Positions 26,146 to 35,373 are shown, counted from the stretch's first letter. The stretch is 64,000 nucleotides of DNA from an uncultured Paracoccaceae bacterium (GCA_947494445.1 CANLVD010000003.1:186001-250000), one strand, 5' to 3'. Numbers and translations are program-made. The notes: generated by a model from the sequence alone, not told the origin.

Positions 26146-27909
26146 ATGATGTTGATCCGGCCTCTGAAACGCCTCAGACGATCAGCCCCGCCCTGGTGGC
26201 GTGCGGCGATTGTCGTGCTGGTGCTGTCGGTGGTCGGGGTGCTTTATGCGCTGAACCTGTATCTGACCGCGCGTTTCACGGAAGGCCAGCGCTCGGACGC
26301 GGAGCTGACGGCGACGTTTTTTGCAGGCAACCTCAAGGCACAATTGCAGCGTCATGCGCTTCTGCCACCGCTTCTGGCCCGTGACCCGGTACTGATCGGC
26401 GCGTTGCTGAGCAAGGACTACACGTCCACCTCGCAACGTCTGATCGAGTTCTCAAATGAGATCGGGACCACGGCGATCGAGCTTTATGATCTGGATGGCC
26501 GGATCGTGGCTTCGACCAACCGGCGCGATCTGGGGCGGCTGGGCAACGAGCGGCCCTTTGTGACCGCGGCCCTGCGCGACAGTGGCACGGTCTTCACCGT
26601 GGCAGATACCGAGAACAACTCTCCGCTGGGGTTTCACTATGCCCGACGGGTGACTTATGGAGCGCTGACCATCGGGTTGGTGGCTGTTTCGGTTGATCTG
26701 AAAATCATTGAGGAAAGCTGGCGGCGGCGCAATGCGCGGGTGGCTGTGACGAACTCGGAAGATAACATCATTCTCGCCTCCAACCCCTATTGGCGCAACA
26801 ATGTGATTGCCGATCTGGCAGCCCCCAGCCCCTCAAGCCGGTTTTCCGCGCCAATCACCCTGCCCGCCTTTCAGACCGAAGACAGCCCGTTCGTATTCAT
26901 CAACGACAAACCCTATCTGCGCAGCGAGACACGGGTGGGCTTTCGCGGATGGCGGCTGACGTTCTTCTCGTCGCTGGAAAACGTGCGTGCACAGGTCAAT
27001 CTGATCCTGGCGCTGGTGGTGACCGCCTTGGCGCTGATGGTGGCGGCTGTGCTGTACTGGTTGTCGAAACGGTTGCGGTTGCGATCTCAGGCGATTGAGC
27101 AGGAAAGTCTTGAGTTGAAGCGGCTCAACCGGCGTCTTTCCGAGGAAATTGCCGAGCGGGAGCGGGTTGAAAAGACCCTGCAGGACGCTGAACAAAGCCT
27201 TGAGCAGGCCTCAAAACTGGCGGCTTTGGGCCAGATGTCGGCGGCTGTCAGCCATGAATTGAACCAGCCGCTTGCAGCCATGCGGACCTATCTGGCGGGT
27301 GCAAAACTGCTGGTCAAACGCAACCGGGTGGAAGAAGCGGAAAGCTCATTTCTCAGGATTGATGATCTGATTGACCGGATGGGGTCAATCACGCGACAAT
27401 TGAAGAGCTATGCGCGAAAGAGCACGACGTCGATGCATGTGGTTGATATGCGCAATGTGGTGGAATCCTCGCTGTCGATGATGGCACCGCAATTGACCCA
27501 ATCCCCTGTGGAAATCCGCAAGGCGCTGCCTTCGACGCCGGTGAATGTGACGGCGGACCCGGTGCGGCTGGAACAGATCATCGTCAATCTGCTGCGCAAT
27601 GCGCTGGATGCCGTGGCAGATTGCGATCAGCCGGTGCTCGATATTCTTCTGGTCAGCGGCAAGATGATGTCACTGTCCGTGCGTGATAACGGGACAGGCA
27701 TTGCCGATCTTGAGAACCTGTTCGAGCCTTTCTACACAACCAAGAAACCCGGCGAAGGCGTCGGGCTTGGGCTGGCAATCTCGGCCGGGATCGCGACAGA
27801 GCTTGGCGGCAGGCTGAGCGCACGCAACGCAACCCAGGGCGGTGCGATATTCGAGTTGACCCTGCCCCTGACAGACGAAAAACAAGCCAACCAGACAGCG
27901 GCGGAGTAG
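26146..27909 (+). CDS. dctB: DctB-type sensor histidine kinase
   Basis: The 587-residue membrane kinase has two transmembrane helices (about 19-41 and 284-305) that flank a large periplasmic sensor domain of the dCache type, then a coiled coil, the H-box VSHELNQPLAAMR (about H369), and an ATPase domain with DNGTGI and GVGLGLAIS. DctB proteins sense external C4-dicarboxylates and phosphorylate DctD. The dctD-like regulator follows after four bases. No dct transporter genes are adjacent, so its targets are elsewhere. Start is ATG 26146 or 26149. Confidence 0.88.
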   Translation: MMLIRPLKRLRRSAPPWWRAAIVVLVLSVVGVLYALNLYLTARFTEGQRSDAELTATFFAGNLKAQLQRHALLPPLLARDPVLIGALLSKDYTSTSQRLIEFSNEIGTTAIELYDLDGRIVASTNRRDLGRLGNERPFVTAALRDSGTVFTVADTENNSPLGFHYARRVTYGALTIGLVAVSVDLKIIEESWRRRNARVAVTNSEDNIILASNPYWRNNVIADLAAPSPSSRFSAPITLPAFQTEDSPFVFINDKPYLRSETRVGFRGWRLTFFSSLENVRAQVNLILALVVTALALMVAAVLYWLSKRLRLRSQAIEQESLELKRLNRRLSEEIAERERVEKTLQDAEQSLEQASKLAALGQMSAAVSHELNQPLAAMRTYLAGAKLLVKRNRVEEAESSFLRIDDLIDRMGSITRQLKSYARKSTTSMHVVDMRNVVESSLSMMAPQLTQSPVEIRKALPSTPVNVTADPVRLEQIIVNLLRNALDAVADCDQPVLDILLVSGKMMSLSVRDNGTGIADLENLFEPFYTTKKPGEGVGLGLAISAGIATELGGRLSARNATQGGAIFELTLPLTDEKQANQTAAE

Positions 27910-27913
27910 CCCC

Positions 27914-29266
27914 ATGATGTCAGACAAATTGCATGTCGCGATTGTCGATGATGAAAGCGCGATGCGCAGTTCGATTGCCCAATGGCTGACCTTGTCAGGC
28001 TTCAAGGCGATGACTTTTGAAAGCGCGCAACTGGCGCTTGGGTCTTTGGATGCGGAGTTTCCGGGCGTCGTGATCTCGGACATCCGGATGCCGGGCATAG
28101 ATGGCATGGCGATGCTGAACCGGTTGCAGCGGATTGATCCCGCACTGCCGGTGATCCTGATCACGGGTCATGGGGATGTGGCCCTTGCGGTGGAGGCGAT
28201 GCGGGCGGGGGCGTATGACTTTGTCGAAAAACCCTTTGATCCCGAGCGTCTGGCGGATCTGGCCCGGCGCGCCTGCACGGCCCGACGCCTGACACTGGAC
28301 AACCGTAACCTGCGGCGTGAACTGAGTGACGGATCTGTGCTGTTGCGCAAGCTGGTCGGCTCGTCCGAAGTGATCGAGCGGTTGCGGGAAACCATTCTGG
28401 ATCTTGCACAGGCTGACGGCCATGTGCTGATCACAGGCGAAACCGGCACTGGCAAAAGCCTGATCGCCCACGCGCTGCATGCCTGTGGTCCGCGAAAGGG
28501 TCGCCCCTTTGTGACCATCAACTGCGCGGCCATGGATGCAGACGCGCTGGAGCGCAAACTTTACGGCACCCATGATGACAGCGGCGAGAAGCCTGCGCTG
28601 ATCGAGGCTGACGGCGGCACGCTTTGCCTTGAAAACATTGAAGATTTGCCACCCTCGCTACAGGCACGGCTGGTCGCGGACATGATCTCGGAGGTCGATG
28701 TCGAGGCGGGTCTGTCGCTGCGCAACATCCGGGTGATCTCGATCTCGTCCAAGCTGTCGGCTGAAACCTGCGACCCGGATGTCATTCGCGAAGACCTGTT
28801 TTTCCGTCTGTCGGCATTACATCTGAGCATCCCGCCCCTGCGCGACCGGGGGGAAGATATCCTGATGCTGTTCAACCGCTTTTGCCGGCGGTTCGCCGAT
28901 GACTATGGATCCGACACGCCCGAGGTGTCAGCCGATGATGCAGCACGACTGATCCAGGCACCCTGGCCCGGCAACATCCGGCAGTTGATCAATCTGGCCG
29001 AGCGCGCCGTGCTGCAAAAGCGTCGTGGTGAAAGTGGCCTTGCCAATTTGCTGCCCTCGGAGGATCTGACCCTGCCGATGCCGCGCGCCAATGTGGAGAC
29101 GCCGCTGAAGGAACAGGTCGAGGCGTTCGAGAAGATGCTGATCGACACCGCCTTGCGCCGCAATCGGGGCGCCGTGTCGACGGTGATGAACGAACTTGCC
29201 CTGCCACGCCGGACGCTGAATGAGAAGATGGCGAAATACGGGTTGGTGCGGGCGGAATATCTTTGA
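27914..29266 (+). CDS. dctD: DctD/NtrC-family response regulator lacking the GAFTGA motif
   Basis: The 450-residue protein has a receiver domain (phospho-acceptor about D55 in ISDIRMPG), an AAA+ domain with Walker A GETGTGKS near residue 174, and a C-terminal Fis-type helix-turn-helix (LPRRTLNEKMAKYG). Where sigma-54 activators have GAFTGA, this protein reads YGTHDDSGEKPALIEADG, and the Walker B acidic pair is LENIED instead of LDEI. Loss of the loop that touches sigma-54 suggests it does not open sigma-54 complexes, like Rhodobacter capsulatus NtrC, which works with the housekeeping RNA polymerase. It is coupled to dctB by context. Confidence 0.85.
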   Translation: MMSDKLHVAIVDDESAMRSSIAQWLTLSGFKAMTFESAQLALGSLDAEFPGVVISDIRMPGIDGMAMLNRLQRIDPALPVILITGHGDVALAVEAMRAGAYDFVEKPFDPERLADLARRACTARRLTLDNRNLRRELSDGSVLLRKLVGSSEVIERLRETILDLAQADGHVLITGETGTGKSLIAHALHACGPRKGRPFVTINCAAMDADALERKLYGTHDDSGEKPALIEADGGTLCLENIEDLPPSLQARLVADMISEVDVEAGLSLRNIRVISISSKLSAETCDPDVIREDLFFRLSALHLSIPPLRDRGEDILMLFNRFCRRFADDYGSDTPEVSADDAARLIQAPWPGNIRQLINLAERAVLQKRRGESGLANLLPSEDLTLPMPRANVETPLKEQVEAFEKMLIDTALRRNRGAVSTVMNELALPRRTLNEKMAKYGLVRAEYL

Positions 29267-29269
29267 TCA

Positions 29270-29872
29270 ATGTCCAAGCCTGATCCAATCAACGAGTTTA
29301 TTCGCGACGCTTTGCTGGCCGGTCACAGCCGTGACGTGATCGGGGCAGAACTGGTCAAGACGGGCTGGTCGGAGCGGGAAATCTCGGCCGGGATGAACGC
29401 TTTTGCCGACACGGAGTTTCTGCCGCCCGTGCCCCGCCCCAACGCGATGCTGAGTGCGCGCGATGCGTTCTATTATCTTCTGCTTTTCACCGCACTTGCC
29501 TTTGCCTCGACCTATGTCGTGCTGTTGATCCACATGCTGATCGACTGGATGGCCGAGGGGCGATTCCGGTCCTACAGGTTCAATCAGGCGATTGCGGTGC
29601 TGGTTGTGGCGGGCCCGGTGTGGTTCGTCCTCAACCGGATCACCGAGCGTATGCATGGCTCTGGCGAACGGGACCGTTCACTGATCCGGCGCTGGCTGAC
29701 CTATATGGCGCTTTTCGTCACTGCAGTGATCGCAGGCGGGCAGCTGGTCGGGATCATCTTCGAGTTTCTGCAAGGCGAGACGACACTGGTGTCGCTGTCC
29801 AAGGCGGCGGTGGTGGAGGTCGTGTCGAGCAGTATTTTTCTGTACTATCGCCGGACTTTGGACGACGCGTGA
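29270..29872 (+). CDS. DUF5671 domain membrane protein
   Basis: The 200-residue protein has a soluble N-terminus of about 45 residues with the pattern GHSRDVIGAELVKTGWSE, then four predicted membrane spans, in line with DUF5671. Function is unknown. It starts three bases after the dctD stop and is thus probably co-transcribed with dctBD, but no functional link is known. Confidence 0.7.
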   Translation: MSKPDPINEFIRDALLAGHSRDVIGAELVKTGWSEREISAGMNAFADTEFLPPVPRPNAMLSARDAFYYLLLFTALAFASTYVVLLIHMLIDWMAEGRFRSYRFNQAIAVLVVAGPVWFVLNRITERMHGSGERDRSLIRRWLTYMALFVTAVIAGGQLVGIIFEFLQGETTLVSLSKAAVVEVVSSSIFLYYRRTLDDA

Positions 29873-30127
29873 ATCGGATCAATCCCGGTTGGTGAGCGTC
29901 TTGCGGTTCGATGTGGGGCGATGTGCCTGTTTGCGGGCACGGTAGAGGGCCTTGGCAGTTGCTGGTCAGCCTACACTGTTTTGCCTCCGCGGCGCTGCTG
30001 GGCTGTGGCGGTGTCCCTGGTCTTGGTTGGGCTGGAAAGTCGGTGATAGGGTCCAAAGGCCATGATGCTGATTAGTCTTATTTATCAACAGTTTAGTGGA
30101 ATTGCAGTGCGGTGCAATGCCCTGTTG

Positions 30128-30775
30128 TCAGGAGGCCCAGTTTTTCATATGCGACGCCAGATCGCCGTATCCGGTGAAGCGCCGCTCATAGGCAAGGCCA
30201 AGCCTGTCAGCGGCGGCTTTGGCCTGACGGTCCAGATCGGGGTTTTCGGTTTGCGCCAGATAGATCAGCGTCTCGTAATTGCCAAAGAGCATGTCGCGCA
30301 ACTGGGGGTGTCGGTCCAGTCCCATGGGTTTCCAGACGAAAGCATCAAACTGCTTGACCAGAAAGTCAGTCAGGTAAAAGGCGGCCATTTCCGCGTCACC
30401 ACGGTCTGCGAAGGTCTGATTGCCGTCAAAGAACGCATAGCAATGGGGGCCTGCGATCATTTTTACCCCGAGTGCTTCGCAGCGGGCCTGTAACAGACCA
30501 CCTGTTCCGCAATCGGCATAGGCAACGAAAATCTGGTCGTAGGCCTGACTGTGCTGGGTCACTGCTGCCTCGACCGCGTCGGAAATCTGGTCAGGGTATA
30601 GGTGAAGCTTCGCTGGCAAGCATTTGAGATCCATATGCTTCCAGCCATTGAGGTCGATCACGGCGATGATCTCACGCGCCAGAGCACCACAGGCAAGGAT
30701 CAGGGATTTGCCGTTTTGTGCGACAAGCGCGCCCTCCTCCGTCAGGGTCTGATCGTCGGGGAGCGCGCGGGTCAT
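30128..30775 (-). CDS. DUF1638 family protein
   Basis: The 215-residue protein contains the DUF1638 block (LILACGALAREIIAV and YADCGTGG), with cysteines and histidines suitable for metal binding (CGAL, DCGTGG, GPHCYAF). DUF1638 genes travel with corrinoid methyltransferase genes, and I recall genetic work in Phaeobacter that tied one to methionine synthesis alongside a split cobalamin methionine synthase. Here it follows the corrinoid-protein gene after nine bases, which supports that role. Its biochemical action is unknown. Confidence 0.82.
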   Translation of the reverse strand: MTRALPDDQTLTEEGALVAQNGKSLILACGALAREIIAVIDLNGWKHMDLKCLPAKLHLYPDQISDAVEAAVTQHSQAYDQIFVAYADCGTGGLLQARCEALGVKMIAGPHCYAFFDGNQTFADRGDAEMAAFYLTDFLVKQFDAFVWKPMGLDRHPQLRDMLFGNYETLIYLAQTENPDLDRQAKAAADRLGLAYERRFTGYGDLASHMKNWAS

Positions 30776-30784
30776 GTCACTGGA

Positions 30785-31489
30785 TCAGGCAGAGGCCATC
30801 TGGTTGTGCTTGCGGGCCATGAAATCCTTGGCCGTCTCAACAGCCACGGCTGCGTCACGGCAATAGGCGTTGGCACCGATGGCCTTGCCGAACTCTTCGT
30901 TCAGCGGCGCGCCACCGACCAGCACGATGTAATCCTCACGCATGCCCTTTTCGACCAGTGTGTCGATCACGACCTTCATGTAGGGCATTGTTGTTGTCAG
31001 AAGTGCGGACATGCCAAGGATGTCTGCGTCTTCCTTCTCGAGCGCGTCAATGTAGTTTTCGACCGGGTTGTTGATGCCCAGATCGACCACTTCGAACCCG
31101 GCTCCCTCCATCATCATGGAGACGAGATTCTTGCCGATGTCGTGGATGTCGCCCTTTACGGTGCCGATGACCATCTTGCCCAGACGCGGCGCGCCGGTTT
31201 CTGCCAGCAGCGGCTTGAGGATCCCCATGCCGCCCTTCATCGCATTTGCCGCCAGAAGCACTTCGGGGACAAAGAGGATGCCGTCACGGAAATCGATGCC
31301 GACGATGCGCATGCCCTCGACCAGAGCCTTGGTCAGGATGTCATAGGGCATCCAGCCACGGTCCAGAAGGATGTGGACCGCTTCCTCGATCTCTTCCTTC
31401 ATGCCGTCATAGAGGTCGTCGAACATCTGCTGGACCAGCTCGTCGTCATCCAGCTCACTCAGGATGATATCGTCTTCTTCATCTGACAT
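30785..31489 (-). CDS. Corrinoid (B12-binding) methyl carrier protein
   Basis: The 234-residue protein has the two-domain layout of corrinoid carriers: a helical cap domain (residues about 15-100) and a Rossmann B12 domain with the DxHxxG ligand motif (GDIHDIGKN, H116) and the GGAPLNEEFG loop. It carries a methyl group on cobalamin between a donor methyltransferase and an acceptor methyltransferase. The homocysteine methyltransferase gene just upstream makes it the likely central piece of a split MetH-like methionine synthase. An acidic N-terminus (DEEDD) is typical of this clade. Confidence 0.9.
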   Translation of the reverse strand: MSDEEDDIILSELDDDELVQQMFDDLYDGMKEEIEEAVHILLDRGWMPYDILTKALVEGMRIVGIDFRDGILFVPEVLLAANAMKGGMGILKPLLAETGAPRLGKMVIGTVKGDIHDIGKNLVSMMMEGAGFEVVDLGINNPVENYIDALEKEDADILGMSALLTTTMPYMKVVIDTLVEKGMREDYIVLVGGAPLNEEFGKAIGANAYCRDAAVAVETAKDFMARKHNQMASA

Positions 31490-31592
31490 GGCCGTCCACC
31501 TTCTTGTAAATATTGACCCACGCTTTCGCCAGAATTCGCAGATGTGTCAGTTTTCTCTGACTGAATTCCGACAAAAACAGGTTTGGAACCGA

Positions 31593-32600
31593 CTAGGCAC
31601 GTCTGCGGCGCGGGCGGCGTGCAGGTGACAGCGCCTGTCCCGTGCCATCGGTGTCGGAACTGAATGCGCCAAGGCGGCTGGTGATCTCTTCGAGCGGCGG
31701 ACGCGGACCGGGAGATGTGGTGGTCAGGCGGTCGCGCATGACACGCAGATGCTCGGGCATGGTGCCACAGCACCCGCCCACGATTTTGGCACCGCTGTCC
31801 CGGGCAAGCACCGCATAATCACCCATCAATTCCGGTGTGCCATCATAATGCACATGACCGTCCTTGAACTTGGGGATGCCAGCGTTGCCCTTGGCGATCA
31901 GCGGCAGGCTGGCGTTGCCATCGACAAATCCCTGCACGGTGCGCAGCAGGTCGGACGCGCCGACCCCGCAATTGGCCCCGAATGCCAGCGGTTTGTTGGG
32001 CAGATTGTTGACCAGTTCAACCATGGCTGTTGAGGTTACGCCCATCATGGTGCGCCCGGCGGTATCGAAACTCATGGTGCAGCACCACGGCGCGCCGGTT
32101 CTGGCAATCGCCTCGGCCGCGGCGGCCAGTTCCTCGGGGGCTGAAATCGTCTCAAGCCAGAGCACATCGACCCCGCCTTCCATCAGTGCTTCGGCCTGTT
32201 CGGCAAAAATCTCGACCGCATCAGCGTGAGAAAGCGTGCCGACCGGTTCCATCAGATCACCGGTGGGTCCCATGGACCCCGCAACGACCACGGGGTGATC
32301 GGCGGCATCGGCGACCTGCCTGCCAAGCTTGGCGGCTGCAATGTTCAGCTCCCGCACACGCGACTGGGCGTTGTGCAGTTTCAGCCGGGCAGAGGTGCCA
32401 CCAAAGGAGTTGGTGAGGAACAGATCGGCGCCCGCCTCAACCGCAGAGCGGTAAAGCGTCAGAACCTTTTCGGGCTCATCCACGTTCCAAAGCTCGGGCG
32501 CTTCGCCTGCCTCAAGCCCCATAGCAAAGAGATTGGTGCCCGTTGCACCATCGGCGAGGATCCAGTCACGTTCTGCCATCAGTGTTGCAAGATCGGTCAT
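31593..32600 (-). CDS. bmt: Homocysteine S-methyltransferase family protein (BHMT/MetH N-domain type)
   Basis: The 335-residue TIM-barrel protein has the zinc ligands C211 (GANCGVG) and C277/C278 (GGCCGTM) and the opening LADGATGTNLF, as in betaine-homocysteine methyltransferases and the N-terminal module of MetH. Given the corrinoid protein gene downstream, I infer that methyl-cobalamin rather than betaine is the methyl donor. The C-terminus ends in a run of arginines. Its ATG overlaps the sufE stop (TGATG). Confidence 0.9.
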   Translation of the reverse strand: MTDLATLMAERDWILADGATGTNLFAMGLEAGEAPELWNVDEPEKVLTLYRSAVEAGADLFLTNSFGGTSARLKLHNAQSRVRELNIAAAKLGRQVADAADHPVVVAGSMGPTGDLMEPVGTLSHADAVEIFAEQAEALMEGGVDVLWLETISAPEELAAAAEAIARTGAPWCCTMSFDTAGRTMMGVTSTAMVELVNNLPNKPLAFGANCGVGASDLLRTVQGFVDGNASLPLIAKGNAGIPKFKDGHVHYDGTPELMGDYAVLARDSGAKIVGGCCGTMPEHLRVMRDRLTTTSPGPRPPLEEITSRLGAFSSDTDGTGQALSPARRPRRRRA

Positions 32601-33034
32601 CAGGCGGCTCCTTCCAAGGTCGCGGCTGCAAGGCCCTGAATGCGCGCAATCATGGCCCTGAGGCCGTTGGAACGCTGTGCGGACAGATGTTTGTCGAGAC
32701 CCAGACGTCCCATTTCGGCGACGGCGTCGGTTTGGGCGATCTGGCTGACGGTCTGCTCGTTGTACAGCGCTGACAGAACTGAGATCAGGCCGCTGACGAT
32801 GAGTGCATCGGATTCGCCCTGAAAGCTGAGAACCGCATCCGGGCCGGTGCCCGTGATCTGCGGAGAAATCCAGACCTGCGAGGCACAGCCATCAACCTTG
32901 GTCAGTGCGTTTTTCTGGTTTTCGGGCAAGGGCTGCATCTGTTTCCCAAGGTCGATCACCATGCGGTAGCGATCTTCCCAGTCTTCCAGAAATTCGAAGT
33001 CTTCCACGATGCTTTCAAAGGCGTCGGTTGCCAT
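32600..33034 (-). CDS. sufE: SufE family cysteine desulfuration protein
   Basis: The 144-residue protein carries the reactive cysteine C50 in KVDGCASQVW, which accepts persulfide sulfur from a SufS-type desulfurase for iron-sulfur assembly. It is translationally coupled to the homocysteine methyltransferase gene by a one-base overlap, away from the other suf genes. ATG 33034 follows GGGGAC. Confidence 0.92.
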   Translation of the reverse strand: MATDAFESIVEDFEFLEDWEDRYRMVIDLGKQMQPLPENQKNALTKVDGCASQVWISPQITGTGPDAVLSFQGESDALIVSGLISVLSALYNEQTVSQIAQTDAVAEMGRLGLDKHLSAQRSNGLRAMIARIQGLAAATLEGAA

Positions 33035-33196
33035 GGGTGTCCCCTCAATTCAGCGGCCTTACAAGCCAACCACTTAGACCTTTGGTCAGGTCAGGTCCAG
33101 CGCCTCTGTGCATGGGGCATGCAGTTTTCCTTTCCTCAACGCGCACAAGCGGTTAGGGATTGAGGGAATGTGACCAGATGGGTGAGCGGGAATTCC

Positions 33197-33703
33197 ATGA
33201 TTTTGCGGGTATGTGCGGCGGTGATTTTGGGCCTGAGCGTGATGGGCTGTTCGGGCGGATCCGGCTCGGGATCAGGGTCTTCAGGCTCCACCGGCTCGCT
33301 CGGGTCATTTGGCTCCTTCGGGTCGTCGCCGTTTGGCGGAGGATCCAAGGACGAAGAAGAGGTCGAGGTCATTCAGCCTGTTGCCGTAACTGGTGTTCTG
33401 GTGCCAAGACTGACCGATGCCAGTGTGGAACCCGCCTTGCGTGGGGTGCTGATCCGGGCAGAAGGTGTGGGCGACCGGACGGGCTATCACACTGGTGTGC
33501 TTGTGGAACGCAAGTCCGAGACGGCATTGGACGAATCCGATATTCTTGTTCTTGAGTTTCGGGCCTTTGCGCCGGATCCCGGACAGGTGTCGGGTCAGAC
33601 AGACCCGCTTCAGGGCGCCTTTTTCGTCACCAACAAAAGGCTTGGAAAGCTGCGCGAAGTGCAGATCGTCAGCGGGGATGCAACGCGGGCCCTGCGGCTT
33701 TAA
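33197..33703 (+). CDS. Gly/Ser-rich lipoprotein of unknown function
   Basis: The 168-residue product starts MILRVCAAVILGLSVMGC, a lipoprotein signal with the lipid-modified cysteine at residue 18, followed by about 35 residues of Gly/Ser low-complexity linker and an acidic DEEEVEV stretch. The remaining domain of about 110 residues is beta-rich and unrecognised. ATG 33197 is preferred over the GTG at 33170, which sits too close to its purine-rich site. Its 3' end overlaps rnd by four bases, convergently. Confidence 0.6.
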   Translation: MILRVCAAVILGLSVMGCSGGSGSGSGSSGSTGSLGSFGSFGSSPFGGGSKDEEEVEVIQPVAVTGVLVPRLTDASVEPALRGVLIRAEGVGDRTGYHTGVLVERKSETALDESDILVLEFRAFAPDPGQVSGQTDPLQGAFFVTNKRLGKLREVQIVSGDATRALRL

Positions 33704-34860
33704 AGCTCGATCACCCGCACGACGCCATCTGTGGCTGACAGCGCGACTTCTCCTTGCTTGAGGCGCATCGCATCTGCGCCGAAGACCTCAAACCGCCAAC
33801 CTTTCAGGATCGGTGCATTGGTAGCCTCATCATTGGCCAGCGCATCAAGATCCGAGGATGTCGCGATCAGTTTCTGCGCCACCCCTACCCGCTCCGCATT
33901 GGCCTTGAGCAGGACGCGCAGCAAGTCGGTCAGCCCTTCCACGCCCTGCTTGCGCTGTTTGGGCGGCGCAACGTCGGGATGTTCGGACGATGGCATGGCA
34001 AGACCGGTCTTGATCGCCTCCAGAATGGACGCGGCTACTTCACCCTTGCGGGCGTCGCGTTGCAAAAGACGCGACTTGCCGAGATCATCCATGTTTTTCG
34101 GTTTGGTCGATGCCAGTTCGAGAATCACGTCATCCTTGAACACCCGCGAACGTGGCACGTTTCGGGTCTGGGCATAGGATTCGCGAAACCGGGCAAGCTC
34201 ACGCACAATCGCCAGAAACTGACCATTGGTCGTGCGGGTCTTCACCCGTTTCCACGCATTGTCCGGCTCGACCACATAAGTGTCTGGCGACAGCAGCACC
34301 TGCATCTCTTCATCAACCCATGATTGCCGGGCAGATGACTTCAACTGCTCGTCGAGGTTGAGGTAGATCTGCCGCAAATGGGTGACATCGGCCAAGGCGT
34401 AAGCCATCTGCCGATCGCTCAAGGGGCGACGGCTCCAGTCAGTGAAACGTGACGACTTATCAAGACCGGTGCGCGCGATGGAACGGACCAGCGTCTCATA
34501 GCCGACCTGTTCGCCATAGCCACAAACCATGGCCGCGACCTGCGTGTCAAAAAGCGGTTGCGGGATCACACCGCCATCAACATAGAAAATCTCGAGATCC
34601 TGACGCGCGGCGTGGAACACCTTGACCACATCGGGATTGCGGAACAGGTCATACAGTGGCTCAAGCGAAAGATCAGGCGACAGCGTGTCGACCAGAACCC
34701 CCTCGTCATCACTGGTGCCGGGCATTGCGAGCTGCACAAGACAAAGCTGTGCGTAATAAGTCCGCTCGCGCAGAAACTCTGTATCGACAGTGACGAAGGG
34801 ATGTTTTGCTGCAGATTGACAAAAGGCAGCCAGTTGGTCGGTCTTGGTGATCACATTCAT
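33700..34860 (-). CDS. rnd: Ribonuclease D
   Basis: The 386-residue protein has the DEDD exonuclease motifs: VTVDTEFLRE, FHAARQDLEIF, and the C-terminal YALADVTHL, followed by HRDC-like domains. It trims the 3' ends of tRNA precursors and other small RNAs. The start is taken at ATG 34860, which gives MNVITKTDQLAAFC, the family N-terminus; the frame stays open to 34896. Confidence 0.93.
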   Translation of the reverse strand: MNVITKTDQLAAFCQSAAKHPFVTVDTEFLRERTYYAQLCLVQLAMPGTSDDEGVLVDTLSPDLSLEPLYDLFRNPDVVKVFHAARQDLEIFYVDGGVIPQPLFDTQVAAMVCGYGEQVGYETLVRSIARTGLDKSSRFTDWSRRPLSDRQMAYALADVTHLRQIYLNLDEQLKSSARQSWVDEEMQVLLSPDTYVVEPDNAWKRVKTRTTNGQFLAIVRELARFRESYAQTRNVPRSRVFKDDVILELASTKPKNMDDLGKSRLLQRDARKGEVAASILEAIKTGLAMPSSEHPDVAPPKQRKQGVEGLTDLLRVLLKANAERVGVAQKLIATSSDLDALANDEATNAPILKGWRFEVFGADAMRLKQGEVALSATDGVVRVIEL

Positions 34861-34943
34861 TACACAGCTATATCGCGGGTGAATTGGCTTTGCCATTCAA
34901 TTCGATGCCTGCCCCCGCAGCACCGAATTGAACGAAAGCACCC

Positions 34944-35189
34944 TCAGCTGAGCAGCATCTCGGGCAGATCGATCTCGGGGCAATCAGCGCCCTGACAGAT
35001 CACCGTGTCGGTTGGCAGCACCATCTGACCCAGACCGGTTTCAATGACATAGGCCTTTTCATCGGCATCAACGATCTCACCAACAAAGACTGCCGACCCG
35101 TCGAGAGCGAGCAATTTTGTGTCTGCTGCTTCTGCACCGATTGCTGCGAAAAGTGCGAGGCCTGCGAGGATTGTTTTACCGAGTGTCAT
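34944..35189 (-). CDS. Small exported protein
   Basis: An 81-residue product with a signal peptide (cleavage after GAEAA, about residue 22) and a mature part of about 60 residues, with two cysteines in CQGADC. It is likely periplasmic. Function is unknown. The start at ATG 35189 begins the signal peptide; an upstream in-frame start at 35252 does not. Confidence 0.55.
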   Translation of the reverse strand: MTLGKTILAGLALFAAIGAEAADTKLLALDGSAVFVGEIVDADEKAYVIETGLGQMVLPTDTVICQGADCPEIDLPEMLLS

Positions 35190-35323
35190 GAGCGTGGTCC
35201 TTGTTACAAAACTGATCTTTGTTTGAAGGAGTTTTACGTCAAGTTTGAGCAAATTTCATCTGGTTTGAGGCGAACTGCTTAACAGATCGTTAAACCACAG
35301 GGTGATCGGGTGGATGGCAAACC

Positions 35324-35373
35324 CCAAACAAAACGGGCCCTGTCCAGTGATGGACAGGGCCCGTTTTGTTTGG
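35324..35373 (-). terminator. Very strong terminator of tRNA-Asn
   Basis: A perfect 23-bp inverted repeat (35324-35346 and 35351-35373, loop of four) contains the core GGGCCCTGTCC, flanked by A-rich and T-rich ends. It overlaps the encoded CCA of the tRNA (35371-35373), so terminator folding and tRNA 3' end share bases. Confidence 0.85.

Noticed and set aside
30602-31486. 294-codon plus-strand frame opposite the corrinoid and DUF1638 genes
   Set aside because: The minus-strand frames carry clear B12 and DUF1638 motifs; this frame is their shadow.
31490-31592. SAM-type riboswitch ahead of the corrinoid gene
   Set aside because: Only a 5-bp hairpin (GTCAG/CTGAC) is visible; no riboswitch core was recognised.
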